11,025 nt of DNA from Planktomarina sp. (GCA_022425445.1 JAKMFM010000158.1:1-11025), one strand, 5' to 3'. Positions 1-7,440 are shown, numbered from the stretch's first letter. A program made the numbers and translations. The notes: generated by a model not told the origin, from the sequence alone.

Positions 1-57
1 GGTTAATTAGTGAAGTGCAACACTCAACTAAGGAGCTTTGACTCTCCCGCCTCCAAG

Positions 58-306
58 CTACCCCACAGCCCTCACCATCCAACGGTGCAGCTGCTCCACC
101 TGGTAGCCTCGACCATAGCTTTCACCGGCACCTTTCCTGCTCCAGCCGCCTATCTGGTCGATGATGTCTGAAGGGCATTCTACAGCCCGCAACCGGTCCC
201 TCATGGCGTGTCGGAGTGACAACGGAAACCAAACATAAAGCATCACAGCCAGGCGGATGATCTCTGGGCTTGTTTTAAAGTACCTGAATGGGGAGTGTTT
301 TGTCAT
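58..306 (-). pseudogene. Chimeric ORF: IS6-family transposase N-terminus fused in frame to tyrosine recombinase C-terminus
   Basis: This 82-codon open frame is a fusion of two unrelated gene fragments. Residues 1-32 read like the start of an IS6-family DDE transposase, with the typical run RYFKTSPEIIRLAVMLY followed by FPLSLR. From about residue 30 onward it reads as the end of a tyrosine recombinase: RHAMRDRLR is the box II arginine region, DQIGGW follows, and SYGRGY at 63-68 holds the likely nucleophilic tyrosine, then a Trp-containing tail to the stop. The join lies at a shared SLR, near nt 205-220, so the box II histidine normally before SLR is replaced by transposase sequence. Neither enzyme can be functional: the transposase lacks its DDE domain and the recombinase lacks most of its catalytic domain. 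The frame has stayed open, so a small protein could still be made. Family assignments rest on remembered motifs. Confidence 0.75.
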
Positions 307-363
307 ACAGCGAGGCTACGAAACTGCACTGCACGGCTCAAGTTAGTTTTGTCTGACAGTGCC
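211..363 (-). mobile_element. Truncated IS6-family (IS26-like) insertion sequence, tnp-proximal end
   Basis: On the minus strand this begins at 363 with GGCACTGTCAGACAAA, which shares the GGCACTGT tip of IS26-type terminal repeats. A short leader follows, then the transposase ATG at 306, 57 bp inside the tip, a spacing usual for the family. The element is cut after about 32 transposase codons and joined to a recombinase remnant. Its tip lies only 10 bp from the stop codon of the last gene of the sugar operon, so the element or an associated deletion defines the operon's 3' boundary. No second terminal repeat is visible on the left side in this window. Confidence 0.75.
337..363 (-). repeat. 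IS6 terminal sequence, left copy of a 27-bp direct repeat
   Basis: These 27 bp are identical, in the same orientation, to 9988-10014. Read on the minus strand the repeat starts GGCACTGTCAG at its outer tip. It is the left bracket of the sugar gene cluster. Identity stops at both edges of the 27 bp. Confidence 0.85.
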
Positions 364-373
364 GGTAAGATGC

Positions 374-1492
374 CTAACGAAGGTCAATCCAATATGCCTC
401 ATCACGCGATGATCGCTGGCAGGCGTCTACAAACCGCACTCCATCCAAACCCTCTTGGACTCCCAACGTTGCACCGTCCAGGTTCTGTGAAGCGATAACG
501 TCCGCAGCCTCTCGATAGAGCGTTGCAAAAGCTTCTAGATAGCCCTCGGGATGGCCCGCTGGAATTCGCGTGACGGCGGCGGCCGCAGGGCATGCAGCAC
601 CACCACCCCGGGTGATCATCTGGGGCGCCTGTCCCAGTTTGGAAAACCACAGAACGTTCGGATTTTCCTGCGCCCAACGCAGTGATCCTTCACTGCCATA
701 AATTGCCAGTGTAAGGTTATTTTCATTACCAATCGCGACTTGGCTGGCCCAGATATGGCCCTGTGCACCAGCATCAAACCGCAAGGTAACGCGTGCATCA
801 TCGTCTACCGATCGCCCGGCAACGTGAGAACGTAATGTGGCACTTAGTGATGTGGCCCGCTGTCCAATGACGAAACACGCAAGATTATAGGCGTGGGTGC
901 CGATATCGCCGATAGCACCCCCACCAGACAAGACCGGGTCCATCCGCCATTTGGCTTGTTTGTTATCCTCAGCGGGGGCCACGCTGAGCCAGTCCTGCAG
1001 GTAGTTCGCCTCAACGATCCTAACTTCGCCAAGTGCACCCTCGGCCACCATCTGACGCGCCTGGCGGATCATCGGATAGCCGGTGTAATTATGGGTGAGG
1101 AAAAAGTGCCCCTTGGAAGATTGGGCTACAGACAGGAGGCTTTCAGCTTGCGCCAAGGTTGCGGTCATCGGCTTGTCGCAAATCACTGAAATGCCCTGCG
1201 CCAGAAAAGCCTCAGCAATCGGCCCGTGCAAGTGGTTGGGCGTGACGATGGAGACAGCGTCAATTCCATCAGATCGTACGGCCTCGGCTTTGGCCATTTC
1301 GTTGAAATCCCCGTAGGAACGATCCGCCGCGATGCCAAGCTCAGCGGCGGAGGCGTGGGCACGGTCGGGATCGGACGAGAACGCTCCGGCCACGAGGTCA
1401 AAACACCCGTCAAGGCGCGCAGCCATCCGGTGAACACCACCAATGAACGCGCCTTGGCCGCCTCCAACCATGCCAAGCTTGAGCGGGGCCAT
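374..1492 (-). CDS. Gfo/Idh/MocA-family NAD(P)-dependent oxidoreductase (sugar dehydrogenase), operon gene 8
   Basis: A cytosolic oxidoreductase of 372 residues, a normal length for the family. The N-terminal Rossmann domain has a glycine-rich loop VGGGQGAF at 9-16 and the dinucleotide-site lysine in DKP at 106-108. The C-terminal domain has GGGAIGDIGTH at 190-200, giving the usual Asp196 and His200 catalytic pair, and a HPEGY motif near 314-318 seen in one subgroup of sugar dehydrogenases. The start is an ATG one base after the stop of the upstream TIM-barrel gene, so translation is probably coupled; a weak GATGGGG lies inside the upstream gene. The likely reaction is oxidation or reduction of a ring hydroxyl (often C3) of a sugar or glycoside, comparable with E. 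coli YcjS or rhizobial ThuB, but the substrate cannot be read from sequence. The C-terminus appears complete although an IS6 tip lies 10 bp past the stop. Confidence 0.9.
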   Translation of the reverse strand: MAPLKLGMVGGGQGAFIGGVHRMAARLDGCFDLVAGAFSSDPDRAHASAAELGIAADRSYGDFNEMAKAEAVRSDGIDAVSIVTPNHLHGPIAEAFLAQGISVICDKPMTATLAQAESLLSVAQSSKGHFFLTHNYTGYPMIRQARQMVAEGALGEVRIVEANYLQDWLSVAPAEDNKQAKWRMDPVLSGGGAIGDIGTHAYNLACFVIGQRATSLSATLRSHVAGRSVDDDARVTLRFDAGAQGHIWASQVAIGNENNLTLAIYGSEGSLRWAQENPNVLWFSKLGQAPQMITRGGGAACPAAAAVTRIPAGHPEGYLEAFATLYREAADVIASQNLDGATLGVQEGLDGVRFVDACQRSSRDEAYWIDLR

Positions 1493-1493
1493 T

Positions 1494-2549
1494 CTAGAAC
1501 CCCATCAATTTGCGAAGAGCGGCCCGATTGGTGCTACCACCCGCAAAGTCGTCAAACGCCCGTTCGGTTTTGCGGATCAGATGATCAGCAATGAACGGCG
1601 CACCCTCGGCTGCGCCTTGTTCGGGGTGTTTTAGGCAGCATTCCCATTCGAGAACCGCCCAACCATCAAACCCGTATTGGGTGAGCCTTGAAAAGATGCC
1701 TTTGAAATCGATCTGACCATCGCCTAGGGACCGGAAGCGGCCAGCGCGGTCGGTCCAATCGGCGTAACCGGAATAAACCCCTTGTTTGCCCGTTGGATTG
1801 AATTCCGCGTCTTTGACGTGAAAGGCGCTGATGTGCTCGTGGTAGATGTCGATGAATGCGAGGTAATCCAGCTGCTGCAAAAGGAAGTGTGAGGGGTCGT
1901 AGGTGATCTTGCAGCGCGGATGATCATCGAGCGCGGTAAGGAAACGTTCAAAAGTCGTGCCATCGAACACGTCTTCTCCCGGATGGACTTCAAAACCGAA
2001 ATCGACGCCTGCGGCGTCATAGATATCCAGAATGGGTTTCCAACGTCGCGCCAACTCTTCAAACGCATCTTCGACAAGGCCTGCTGGGCGCTGGGGCCAT
2101 GGATAGAGATATGGAAACGCAAGTGATCCAGTAAAGCCCACGGCGCCCGCAAGGCCAAGGTTTTTCGACGCCTGCGCCACCTTGGTAACCTGATCAACCG
2201 CCCATACCTGACGTTCAGCCGGTTTGCCGTGCAAATACGCGGGCGCAAAAGCATCAAACGCGGTGTCATAGGCGGGATGCACGGCCACAATCTGGCTTTG
2301 CAGATGGCAGGACAGTTCGGTGATGGTTACGCCGTATTCTGCACAAATTCCTGCGACCTCATCGCTGTAATCCTTGCTGCTCGCGGCCTTGTCTAAGTCA
2401 AAGACCCGCGCATCCCACGACGGGATTTGCACACCTTTGTAACCCAATCCCGCGGCCCACTCGACAATCGCGGGCAAGGAGTTGAACGGCGCTTCATCGC
2501 CGAGAAACTGGGCCAGGAACAGCGCAGGGCCTTTGATGGAATTGGTCAT
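1494..2549 (-). CDS. Sugar phosphate isomerase/epimerase-like TIM barrel (xylose isomerase-like fold), operon gene 7
   Basis: 351 residues from the chosen start. The fold is the AP endonuclease 2/xylose isomerase-like barrel (PF01261 type). Plausible divalent-metal ligands are visible: Glu187 in FEVHPGE, Asp218 and His221 in YDPSH, His244 in HVKD, and Glu301 in VLEWEC. It is about 100 residues longer than the other TIM barrel in the operon (3686-4450), so the two probably catalyse different steps. Enzymes of this superfamily epimerise or isomerise sugars, or cleave 3-keto-glycosides by elimination. A frame upstream could begin at TTG 2561, but GGAG (plus-strand CTCC at 2556-2559) sits 6 nt before the ATG at 2547-2549, so that ATG is the start. 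It follows the upstream oxidoreductase gene after 22 nt. Which of the superfamily's reactions it performs is unknown. Confidence 0.88.
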   Translation of the reverse strand: MTNSIKGPALFLAQFLGDEAPFNSLPAIVEWAAGLGYKGVQIPSWDARVFDLDKAASSKDYSDEVAGICAEYGVTITELSCHLQSQIVAVHPAYDTAFDAFAPAYLHGKPAERQVWAVDQVTKVAQASKNLGLAGAVGFTGSLAFPYLYPWPQRPAGLVEDAFEELARRWKPILDIYDAAGVDFGFEVHPGEDVFDGTTFERFLTALDDHPRCKITYDPSHFLLQQLDYLAFIDIYHEHISAFHVKDAEFNPTGKQGVYSGYADWTDRAGRFRSLGDGQIDFKGIFSRLTQYGFDGWAVLEWECCLKHPEQGAAEGAPFIADHLIRKTERAFDDFAGGSTNRAALRKLMGF

Positions 2550-2571
2550 TTCATTCTCCAATAATTTTCGA

Positions 2572-3693
2572 TCATGCTAAAAGGGCGCGGGCTTGATCAG
2601 GGCCCATGGAGTCAGGTCGGCCACAGGTGGTTGTCAGTGTCATGACGTTTCCAGTTTCACCGGCATGGAGGATGGCTGTCATAACCTCGACAACATGGGT
2701 CGCAAAGGCGTCGTTGCAGCGGTGCGGACGATCCTCAGAAATCGCCAAGGCCATATCGGCAAGCCCTGCCCCACGATAGTTGGCGTGCACATCTTCGAAA
2801 TTGGCGACGCTGAACGGATGGTCCCACGATTTTTCAATCGGATCACCACCGCGTTCGGTCACGGTCAGTTTGCCGCCGAAAAAATTTGGGTCTGGCAAAT
2901 CTATGGTCCCGTTGGTGCCATAAAGCTCCATAATCGGGTGATTGCTGGCCCATACATCCCAACTGGCCAAAAGCGTGATGATCGCGCCATTGGCAAAGGA
3001 CAGAACCGAATGGATCGTTGTCGGGGTTTCAACCGGCACGGTTTCACCGTTACGCGGGCCGTTCCGGATGGTGCGGGTGTCACTAGCCATTCCGGTAAAG
3101 CTCGTGACTTTTTGGACAGGGCCAAGCAGCTGCACCAGATTGCAGATGTAATAAGGCCCCAGATCAAGGATCGGCCCCCCACCCTTTTGAAAAAAGAAAT
3201 CAGGGTTCGGGTGCCAGTCTTCCATACCGCTGGACATGACAACAGCCGTGCCTGAGGTGACTTTGCCTATTGCGCCCGCATCAATCAGTGAGCGTGCCAT
3301 TTGGTGGCTCCCCCCAATAAACGTGTCAGGCGCGGAGCCGATCCGCAGATTTTTTTCCTTGGCAATATCCCTAAGTTCTTCCGCTTCTGACAGGCTCAGC
3401 ACAAAGGGTTTTTCGGAATAAACATGTTTGCCCGCCTGAAGAATGGCACGAGACACATCGACATGGGCCGCTGGAATGGTGAGGTTGATTACCAGATCAA
3501 CGTCGCTTGACGCGAGCAGGTCATCGACCGTGTCAGCGCGCACGTTAAACTCCGATGCTCTGGCGCGCGCATTGGCCATGTTGATGTCCGCCACGGCGAC
3601 GATGTCGTAGCCTTTGAACATTGGGGCCAGTTGCAGGTAGGCCGCAGAGATATTGCCACAACCGATGATGCCGACGCCAAGGTTTTTAGTCAT
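2572..3693 (-). CDS. Gfo/Idh/MocA-family oxidoreductase with a DxGxY variant motif, operon gene 6
   Basis: 373 residues from the chosen ATG. The Rossmann loop is IGCGNIS at 10-16 and the cofactor-site motif EKP lies at 94-96. The catalytic-domain motif reads GGGPILDLGPYY (171-182), so the position usually held by histidine in DxGxH is Tyr181. This matches a recognisable subgroup (GGGP.LD.GPYY) rather than a random mutation, and it sets this enzyme apart from the oxidoreductase at 374-1492. A longer frame could begin at 3768, but it would run back into the upstream gene; GGAGG lies 7 nt before the ATG at 3691-3693. That ATG overlaps the upstream stop by 8 nt (ATGACTAA), indicating translational coupling. 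The likely role is redox chemistry on a sugar or keto-sugar, possibly the reverse half-reaction of the other oxidoreductase; that pairing is inference. Confidence 0.9.
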   Translation of the reverse strand: MTKNLGVGIIGCGNISAAYLQLAPMFKGYDIVAVADINMANARARASEFNVRADTVDDLLASSDVDLVINLTIPAAHVDVSRAILQAGKHVYSEKPFVLSLSEAEELRDIAKEKNLRIGSAPDTFIGGSHQMARSLIDAGAIGKVTSGTAVVMSSGMEDWHPNPDFFFQKGGGPILDLGPYYICNLVQLLGPVQKVTSFTGMASDTRTIRNGPRNGETVPVETPTTIHSVLSFANGAIITLLASWDVWASNHPIMELYGTNGTIDLPDPNFFGGKLTVTERGGDPIEKSWDHPFSVANFEDVHANYRGAGLADMALAISEDRPHRCNDAFATHVVEVMTAILHAGETGNVMTLTTTCGRPDSMGPDQARALLA

Positions 3694-4450
3694 TGGTGCT
3701 CCTCCACAGGTTTTTAAACGCAGCGGCAGATCGGCTAGCGTAGCCAACAGGATCACCCGGCTTGTCATGTTCCAGCGCGTAGATCAGATCGCTGGACGCC
3801 CTGCGGCACGCCTGCAAGAGAGCGGTCCAATCCATCGTCCCGGCCCCCAGATCAGACCAGCCATCTTCATCCAGATTGGTGCCCGCCATAGCGATGTCTT
3901 TGACGTGGATCGCCGAAAGGCGACCAGCATAACGCTGGACATAGTCACTCGGATCACGCCCGCCGCGCACGATCCAAGCCAGATCGGCCTCCCACGCGAT
4001 ATCCGGGGCGGCGTCGAGAAGAATGTCCATTGGAGTGCTACCATCGGCGAGAGTCACGAATTCGAAATCGTGATTGTGCCAGCCAAAGGTGATGCCGCAA
4101 GCGGTGTATTTCTTACTCGCCGCGTTAAGGCGTTGGCCGAGAGCGGCCCATCCGCTCACCGTATCAGGGCGGTCCTTTTCCTCAAGATAGGGCGCAAAGA
4201 CATGGGTAATGCCGAGGGTTTCGATGATCCCCATCGTGGCATCGAAATCAGCCTCGATGTCATCCAGTCCCATATGGCCAGACGGCATTGAAATACCGTT
4301 GGCATCCATCGCCGAACGGTAGGCCGCAGGGTCGCTGTAAACGCCGCCGTAGCCTTCGACACGGGTGATCCCCATAGCGGGCAGTTGCGTCAAAAGTGCG
4401 ATTTGATCCGCACAATCGCGCATCGAATAGAGTTGCAGTGCTGGTGTCAT
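3686..4450 (-). CDS. Sugar phosphate isomerase/epimerase-like TIM barrel, short form, operon gene 5
   Basis: 254 residues, the compact size common for xylose isomerase-like TIM-barrel epimerases. Characteristic stretches are FGWHNHDFEF at 122-131, WEADLAW at 153-159, IHVKD at 181-185 and ALEHDKPGDP at 225-234; they supply plausible metal ligands Glu130, Asp156, His182 and Glu227. Family relatives act on inosose, tagatose or psicose-type ketoses and on 3-keto-glucosides (for example E. coli YcjR, which works beside the dehydrogenase YcjS). Here it also sits beside a Gfo/Idh/MocA gene, whose ATG overlaps its stop by 8 nt. It begins 17 nt after the ATPase gene; the ribosome-binding site is weak (GGAA, 8 nt before the ATG). 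The exact reaction is not determinable from the sequence. Confidence 0.88.
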   Translation of the reverse strand: MTPALQLYSMRDCADQIALLTQLPAMGITRVEGYGGVYSDPAAYRSAMDANGISMPSGHMGLDDIEADFDATMGIIETLGITHVFAPYLEEKDRPDTVSGWAALGQRLNAASKKYTACGITFGWHNHDFEFVTLADGSTPMDILLDAAPDIAWEADLAWIVRGGRDPSDYVQRYAGRLSAIHVKDIAMAGTNLDEDGWSDLGAGTMDWTALLQACRRASSDLIYALEHDKPGDPVGYASRSAAAFKNLWRSTND

Positions 4451-4467
4451 ATGTTTGGTTCCAAGAA

Positions 4468-5547
4468 TTAAAGACGGATTTCAGTGGCAACGTCGAAAAG
4501 ATGCAGCCGTGCGGCATCAAAACCGATTGACAGGGTGTCGCCGGACTTTAGGCCCGATTGCCCCTCGGTGCGCACGCGAACCGATTGGCCTGCAAAATTG
4601 ACCCAAACCAGAGTGTCAGAGCCCATAGGTTCCACAATGTCGATCTCTGCGACACCAGCGAAAGAAATGCCCTGCGCCACATCTCCAGTTACAATATGTT
4701 CGGGGCGGATGCCAAGCCATGCCGCACCATCTGTGCGGGTGTCATCTGCAAACTCATAACCCGCCACATCTACTGTGAAACCGTCACATGTGAAGTTCGT
4801 GCCGTTCAACTTACCGGCAAACAGGTTCATCGCAGGGGAGCCGATGAAGTCAGCCACGTATTTATTGCAAGGTTTGGCGTAGATTACCTCAGGCGTGTCC
4901 AACTGTTCAATTAGGCCGTCTTTCATAATCGAAATTCTGTCTGCCAGCGTCATGGCTTCGACCTGATCGTGGGTCACGTAGATCATAGTATTTTTCAGCT
5001 GCTGGTGCAGACGCTTAAGCTCAACCCGCAAATCTGTGCGCAGTTTCGCGTCAAGGTTGGACAGCGGTTCATCAAACAAGAACACATCGACGTCCCGGAC
5101 CAAAGCACGACCAATCGCAACGCGCTGGCGCTGACCGCCTGACAAAGCACCCGGCTTACGATCCAACAGCGATTCGATCTGTAAAATCTCGGCCGCCCGC
5201 GCCACACGTTTTGCAATCTCCGGCTTAGGGACTTTTGCGTTTTTCAATCCAAAGGTCAGGTTTCCACGCACTGTCATCTGCGGGTAAAGCGCGTAGGACT
5301 GAAACACCATACCGATACCCCGATCAGACGGTTCTGCCCAAGTGACGTTCTCGCCCTTGATGAAGATTTGCCCGTCCGTGACATCCAACAAACCCGCGAT
5401 GCAGTTCAGCAGTGTCGATTTTCCACAACCGGAAGAGCCTAGCAGCACAAGGAACTCTCCCTCTGCAATGTCGAGGTTGAGTTGTTTGAGGACCTTGACC
5501 GCACCGAAGTTCAGGTCGAGATCTTTGATTTCTACAGAGTTTGCCAT
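4468..5547 (-). CDS. Carbohydrate ABC transporter ATP-binding protein (MsmK/UgpC/MalK type), operon gene 4
   Basis: A 359-residue cytosolic ATPase that energises the importer encoded just upstream. All nucleotide-binding motifs are intact: Walker A GSSGCGKST at 37-45, Q-loop Gln83 in VFQSYALYP, signature LSGGQRQR from 135, Walker B VFLFDEP at 155-161, D-loop SNLD, and switch His193 in VTHDQ. A C-terminal regulatory (TOBE/OB) region follows from about residue 235, with FIGSPAMNLF and LGIRPEH typical of the MalK/UgpC group. It follows the second permease gene after 7 nt; AAAAGG overlapping that gene's stop is a distant, weak ribosome-binding site, so coupling is likely. ATPases of this type can be shared between importers, but the position makes this one the dedicated partner. 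Confidence 0.95.
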   Translation of the reverse strand: MANSVEIKDLDLNFGAVKVLKQLNLDIAEGEFLVLLGSSGCGKSTLLNCIAGLLDVTDGQIFIKGENVTWAEPSDRGIGMVFQSYALYPQMTVRGNLTFGLKNAKVPKPEIAKRVARAAEILQIESLLDRKPGALSGGQRQRVAIGRALVRDVDVFLFDEPLSNLDAKLRTDLRVELKRLHQQLKNTMIYVTHDQVEAMTLADRISIMKDGLIEQLDTPEVIYAKPCNKYVADFIGSPAMNLFAGKLNGTNFTCDGFTVDVAGYEFADDTRTDGAAWLGIRPEHIVTGDVAQGISFAGVAEIDIVEPMGSDTLVWVNFAGQSVRVRTEGQSGLKSGDTLSIGFDAARLHLFDVATEIRL

Positions 5548-5554
5548 GAGTAAA

Positions 5555-6460
5555 TCAGCCTTTTACTGCACCAGCGGCGATGCCGCGAACAAAGAGTTTT
5601 CCGGAAGCGAAATAGATAACGAGCGGAACCAATCCGGTCAGCAATGTTGCCGCCATATTGACGTTGTATTCCTTCACGCCTTGAACAGAATTCACAATAT
5701 TGTTGAGCTGCACCGTCATCGGATAGGTTGCGGGTTTGGTATAGATCACACCGAACAAAAAGTCGTTCCAGATGCCTGTGACCTGCAAGATGATCGCAAC
5801 CACAAAGATCGGCAGCGCCATCGGCACCATAATCTGGAAATAGATTTGCCAGAAACCAGCACCGTCCACACGCGCAGCCTTAAACAGCTCTTCCGGGATG
5901 GAGCTGAAGTAATTTCGAAACAGCAACGTCAGGATCGGCATTCCAAAAACCGTATGCACGAGGACCAATCCCCAAATGGAACCCATCAACCCCATTTCGC
6001 GCAACATGATCACAATCGGATAGAGCATCGTCTGATAGGGAATGAAGGCCCCAATAATCAAGATCGTAAAGAAAACCTCAGACCCTTTAAATTTCCAGTT
6101 CGACAGCGCATAGCCGTTGACCGAGGCGATCGCTATGGACAATAAAACCGACGGGATCAGAATGCGGACTGAGTTCCCAAAGCCGCGCGACAGACCATCA
6201 CAGTTAATGCCCGTACATGCCTCTGACCAAGCTCTAACCCATGGCTCAAATGTGATGTCCATCGGCGGGCCAAACACGTTTCCCAGACGGATTTCTGGCA
6301 TTCCCTTTAACGAAGTGACGATCATCACGTACAGCGGCAACAGGTAATACATGGAGACCATGATCAACGTACCATAAAGGAAAATATTGGTCCGTGAGAA
6401 AGCCTTCTTCAGCTTCGGCCCACGTGGCTCTACTGCGGTATTGGTTGTCAAGTCAGCCAC
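5555..6460 (-). CDS. CUT1 sugar ABC transporter permease, MalG/GtsC-like, operon gene 3
   Basis: An inner-membrane permease of 301 residues with about six hydrophobic segments, the first near residues 26-50. The cytoplasmic EAA loop that contacts the ATPase is clear at 190-217 (EELFKAARVDGAG...PMALP). The C-terminal pattern PATYPMTVQLNN and the overall look resemble glucose/mannose-type importers such as Pseudomonas GtsC. A TTG at 6481 opens the frame 7 codons earlier, but the better start is GTG at 6458-6460: GGAGG lies 8 nt upstream. That GTG overlaps the stop of the upstream permease by 8 nt (GTGGCTGA), the same overlap length as between the genes at 3686-3693. Substrate specificity resides mainly in the binding protein. 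Confidence 0.93.
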   Translation of the reverse strand: MADLTTNTAVEPRGPKLKKAFSRTNIFLYGTLIMVSMYYLLPLYVMIVTSLKGMPEIRLGNVFGPPMDITFEPWVRAWSEACTGINCDGLSRGFGNSVRILIPSVLLSIAIASVNGYALSNWKFKGSEVFFTILIIGAFIPYQTMLYPIVIMLREMGLMGSIWGLVLVHTVFGMPILTLLFRNYFSSIPEELFKAARVDGAGFWQIYFQIMVPMALPIFVVAIILQVTGIWNDFLFGVIYTKPATYPMTVQLNNIVNSVQGVKEYNVNMAATLLTGLVPLVIYFASGKLFVRGIAAGAVKG

Positions 6461-7370
6461 GTTTCCGGCCTCCGAATTCAAGGTAGGCCCATGGGATTAG
6501 AATGATAACAACAGAGCACAACATCATGGTTGAAGCTGCAAAGCCTTGACCCAAGTTCTGAGCTCGGAACATGAGTTCAATCACGTATTTTGCCGGTACT
6601 TCTGAGCTCAGCCCCGGTCCGCCGCCCGTTTGGGCCACGACCAGATCATACAGCTTGATGATGCCCGCCGCGATCAGCACCAACGCTGTGACAAACACAG
6701 GCCGCATCATCGGAATCACCACCATGATATAGGTTTTGACCGTGCCAATCCCGTCGACCTTGGCAGCTTTCCAGATGTCTTCATCAATCCCACGCAGGCC
6801 AGCCAGCATGATGCACATGATCAAACCCGACCCCTGCCAGATGCCCGCAATCAGCAAGCCGAACATCACGATGTCAGGGTTGTTCAGCGGATCAAAATTA
6901 AAAGCCGTCCAGCCCCAATCGCGCACAACACTCTGCATGCCAAAATCAGGGTTCAAAATCCACTGCCATGCTAGGCCCGTCACAACGAACGACAGGGCAA
7001 AAGGATAGAGAAAAATGGAGCGAAAGACGCCTTCAAACCGGATTTTGCGATCAAGACAGGCCGCGAGCGTAAAGCCGATGAACAAAGTCAGGATCAAGGA
7101 ACAGATGCCATAAATGCCTAGGTTCGTGATCGAGATCATCCAGCGATCAGACGACCAGAGCCGTTCGTATTGATCAAGGCCGACCCATTTCGTTCTTGGC
7201 AGCATACGCGAGCCTGTGAACGAATAAGTCACTGTCCAAGCGGTGCCCCCCACAAACACAACAAGCGCTGTCAGAATCATCGGCAGGGACGCCATCTTTG
7301 CCATCCAGTTCTTGAACAGCTTGCTGGGCCGCTTGCCACTGAGGGTGGGGGGTACCGAGGGCACGGTCAT
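6453..7370 (-). CDS. CUT1 sugar ABC transporter permease, MalF/GtsB-like, operon gene 2
   Basis: An inner-membrane permease of 305 residues. Hydrophobic segments occur near 30-50, 82-104, 117-138, 166-190, 217-238 and 277-297, and the EAA loop lies at 196-224 (DEDIWKAAKVDG...PMMRP). The motif TGGGPG near 248-253 is typical of the first permease of glucose/glucoside importers. A longer frame begins at 7442, but its first codons would lie inside a strong intercistronic hairpin and would give an arginine-rich start. GGAG 8 nt before the ATG at 7368-7370 supports the shorter protein. It pairs with the product of 5555-6460 to form the transmembrane channel. The 89-nt gap to the binding-protein gene is the largest inside the operon. 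Confidence 0.93.
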   Translation of the reverse strand: MTVPSVPPTLSGKRPSKLFKNWMAKMASLPMILTALVVFVGGTAWTVTYSFTGSRMLPRTKWVGLDQYERLWSSDRWMISITNLGIYGICSLILTLFIGFTLAACLDRKIRFEGVFRSIFLYPFALSFVVTGLAWQWILNPDFGMQSVVRDWGWTAFNFDPLNNPDIVMFGLLIAGIWQGSGLIMCIMLAGLRGIDEDIWKAAKVDGIGTVKTYIMVVIPMMRPVFVTALVLIAAGIIKLYDLVVAQTGGGPGLSSEVPAKYVIELMFRAQNLGQGFAASTMMLCSVVIILIPWAYLEFGGRKRG

Positions 7371-7415
7371 CGTGTCGGCTCCATCTAAGTTTCTATAGTG
7401 GAATGGAAATCCAAC

Positions 7416-7440
7416 GGCTCGGCGAGCACGCCGCCGAGCC
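7416..7440 (-). promoter_or_regulatory. Intercistronic hairpin between binding-protein and permease genes
   Basis: GGCTCGGCG (7416-7424) and CGCCGAGCC (7432-7440) form a perfect 9-bp, GC-rich stem with a 7-nt loop. It lies 19 nt past the binding-protein stop on the minus strand. The sequence after it has no run of T residues, so it is unlikely to be an efficient terminator. In many sugar-importer operons such hairpins protect the mRNA 3' end or partly attenuate transcription, so that the binding protein is made in excess of the membrane parts. That role is inferred here from position and stability. Confidence 0.75.

Noticed and set aside
1..57. Possible end of another insertion sequence or an attachment site.
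   Set aside because: Nothing beyond a weak likeness to 9887-9936 could be seen; the stretch is too short and cut by the window edge.
2550..2561. TTG start extending the large TIM-barrel protein by four residues.
   Set aside because: The extension contains the GGAG ribosome-binding site of the ATG at 2547-2549, so the ATG is preferred.
2593..3255. Long plus-strand open frame opposite the oxidoreductase gene.
   Set aside because: Its translation has no recognisable motif and it lies wholly antisense to a gene with clear family motifs; the same applies to long plus-strand frames at 3653-4291, 5342-6145 and 7865-8593.
6461..6481. TTG start for the second permease.
   Set aside because: GGAGG sits 8 nt before the GTG at 6458-6460, and the extension would include that site.
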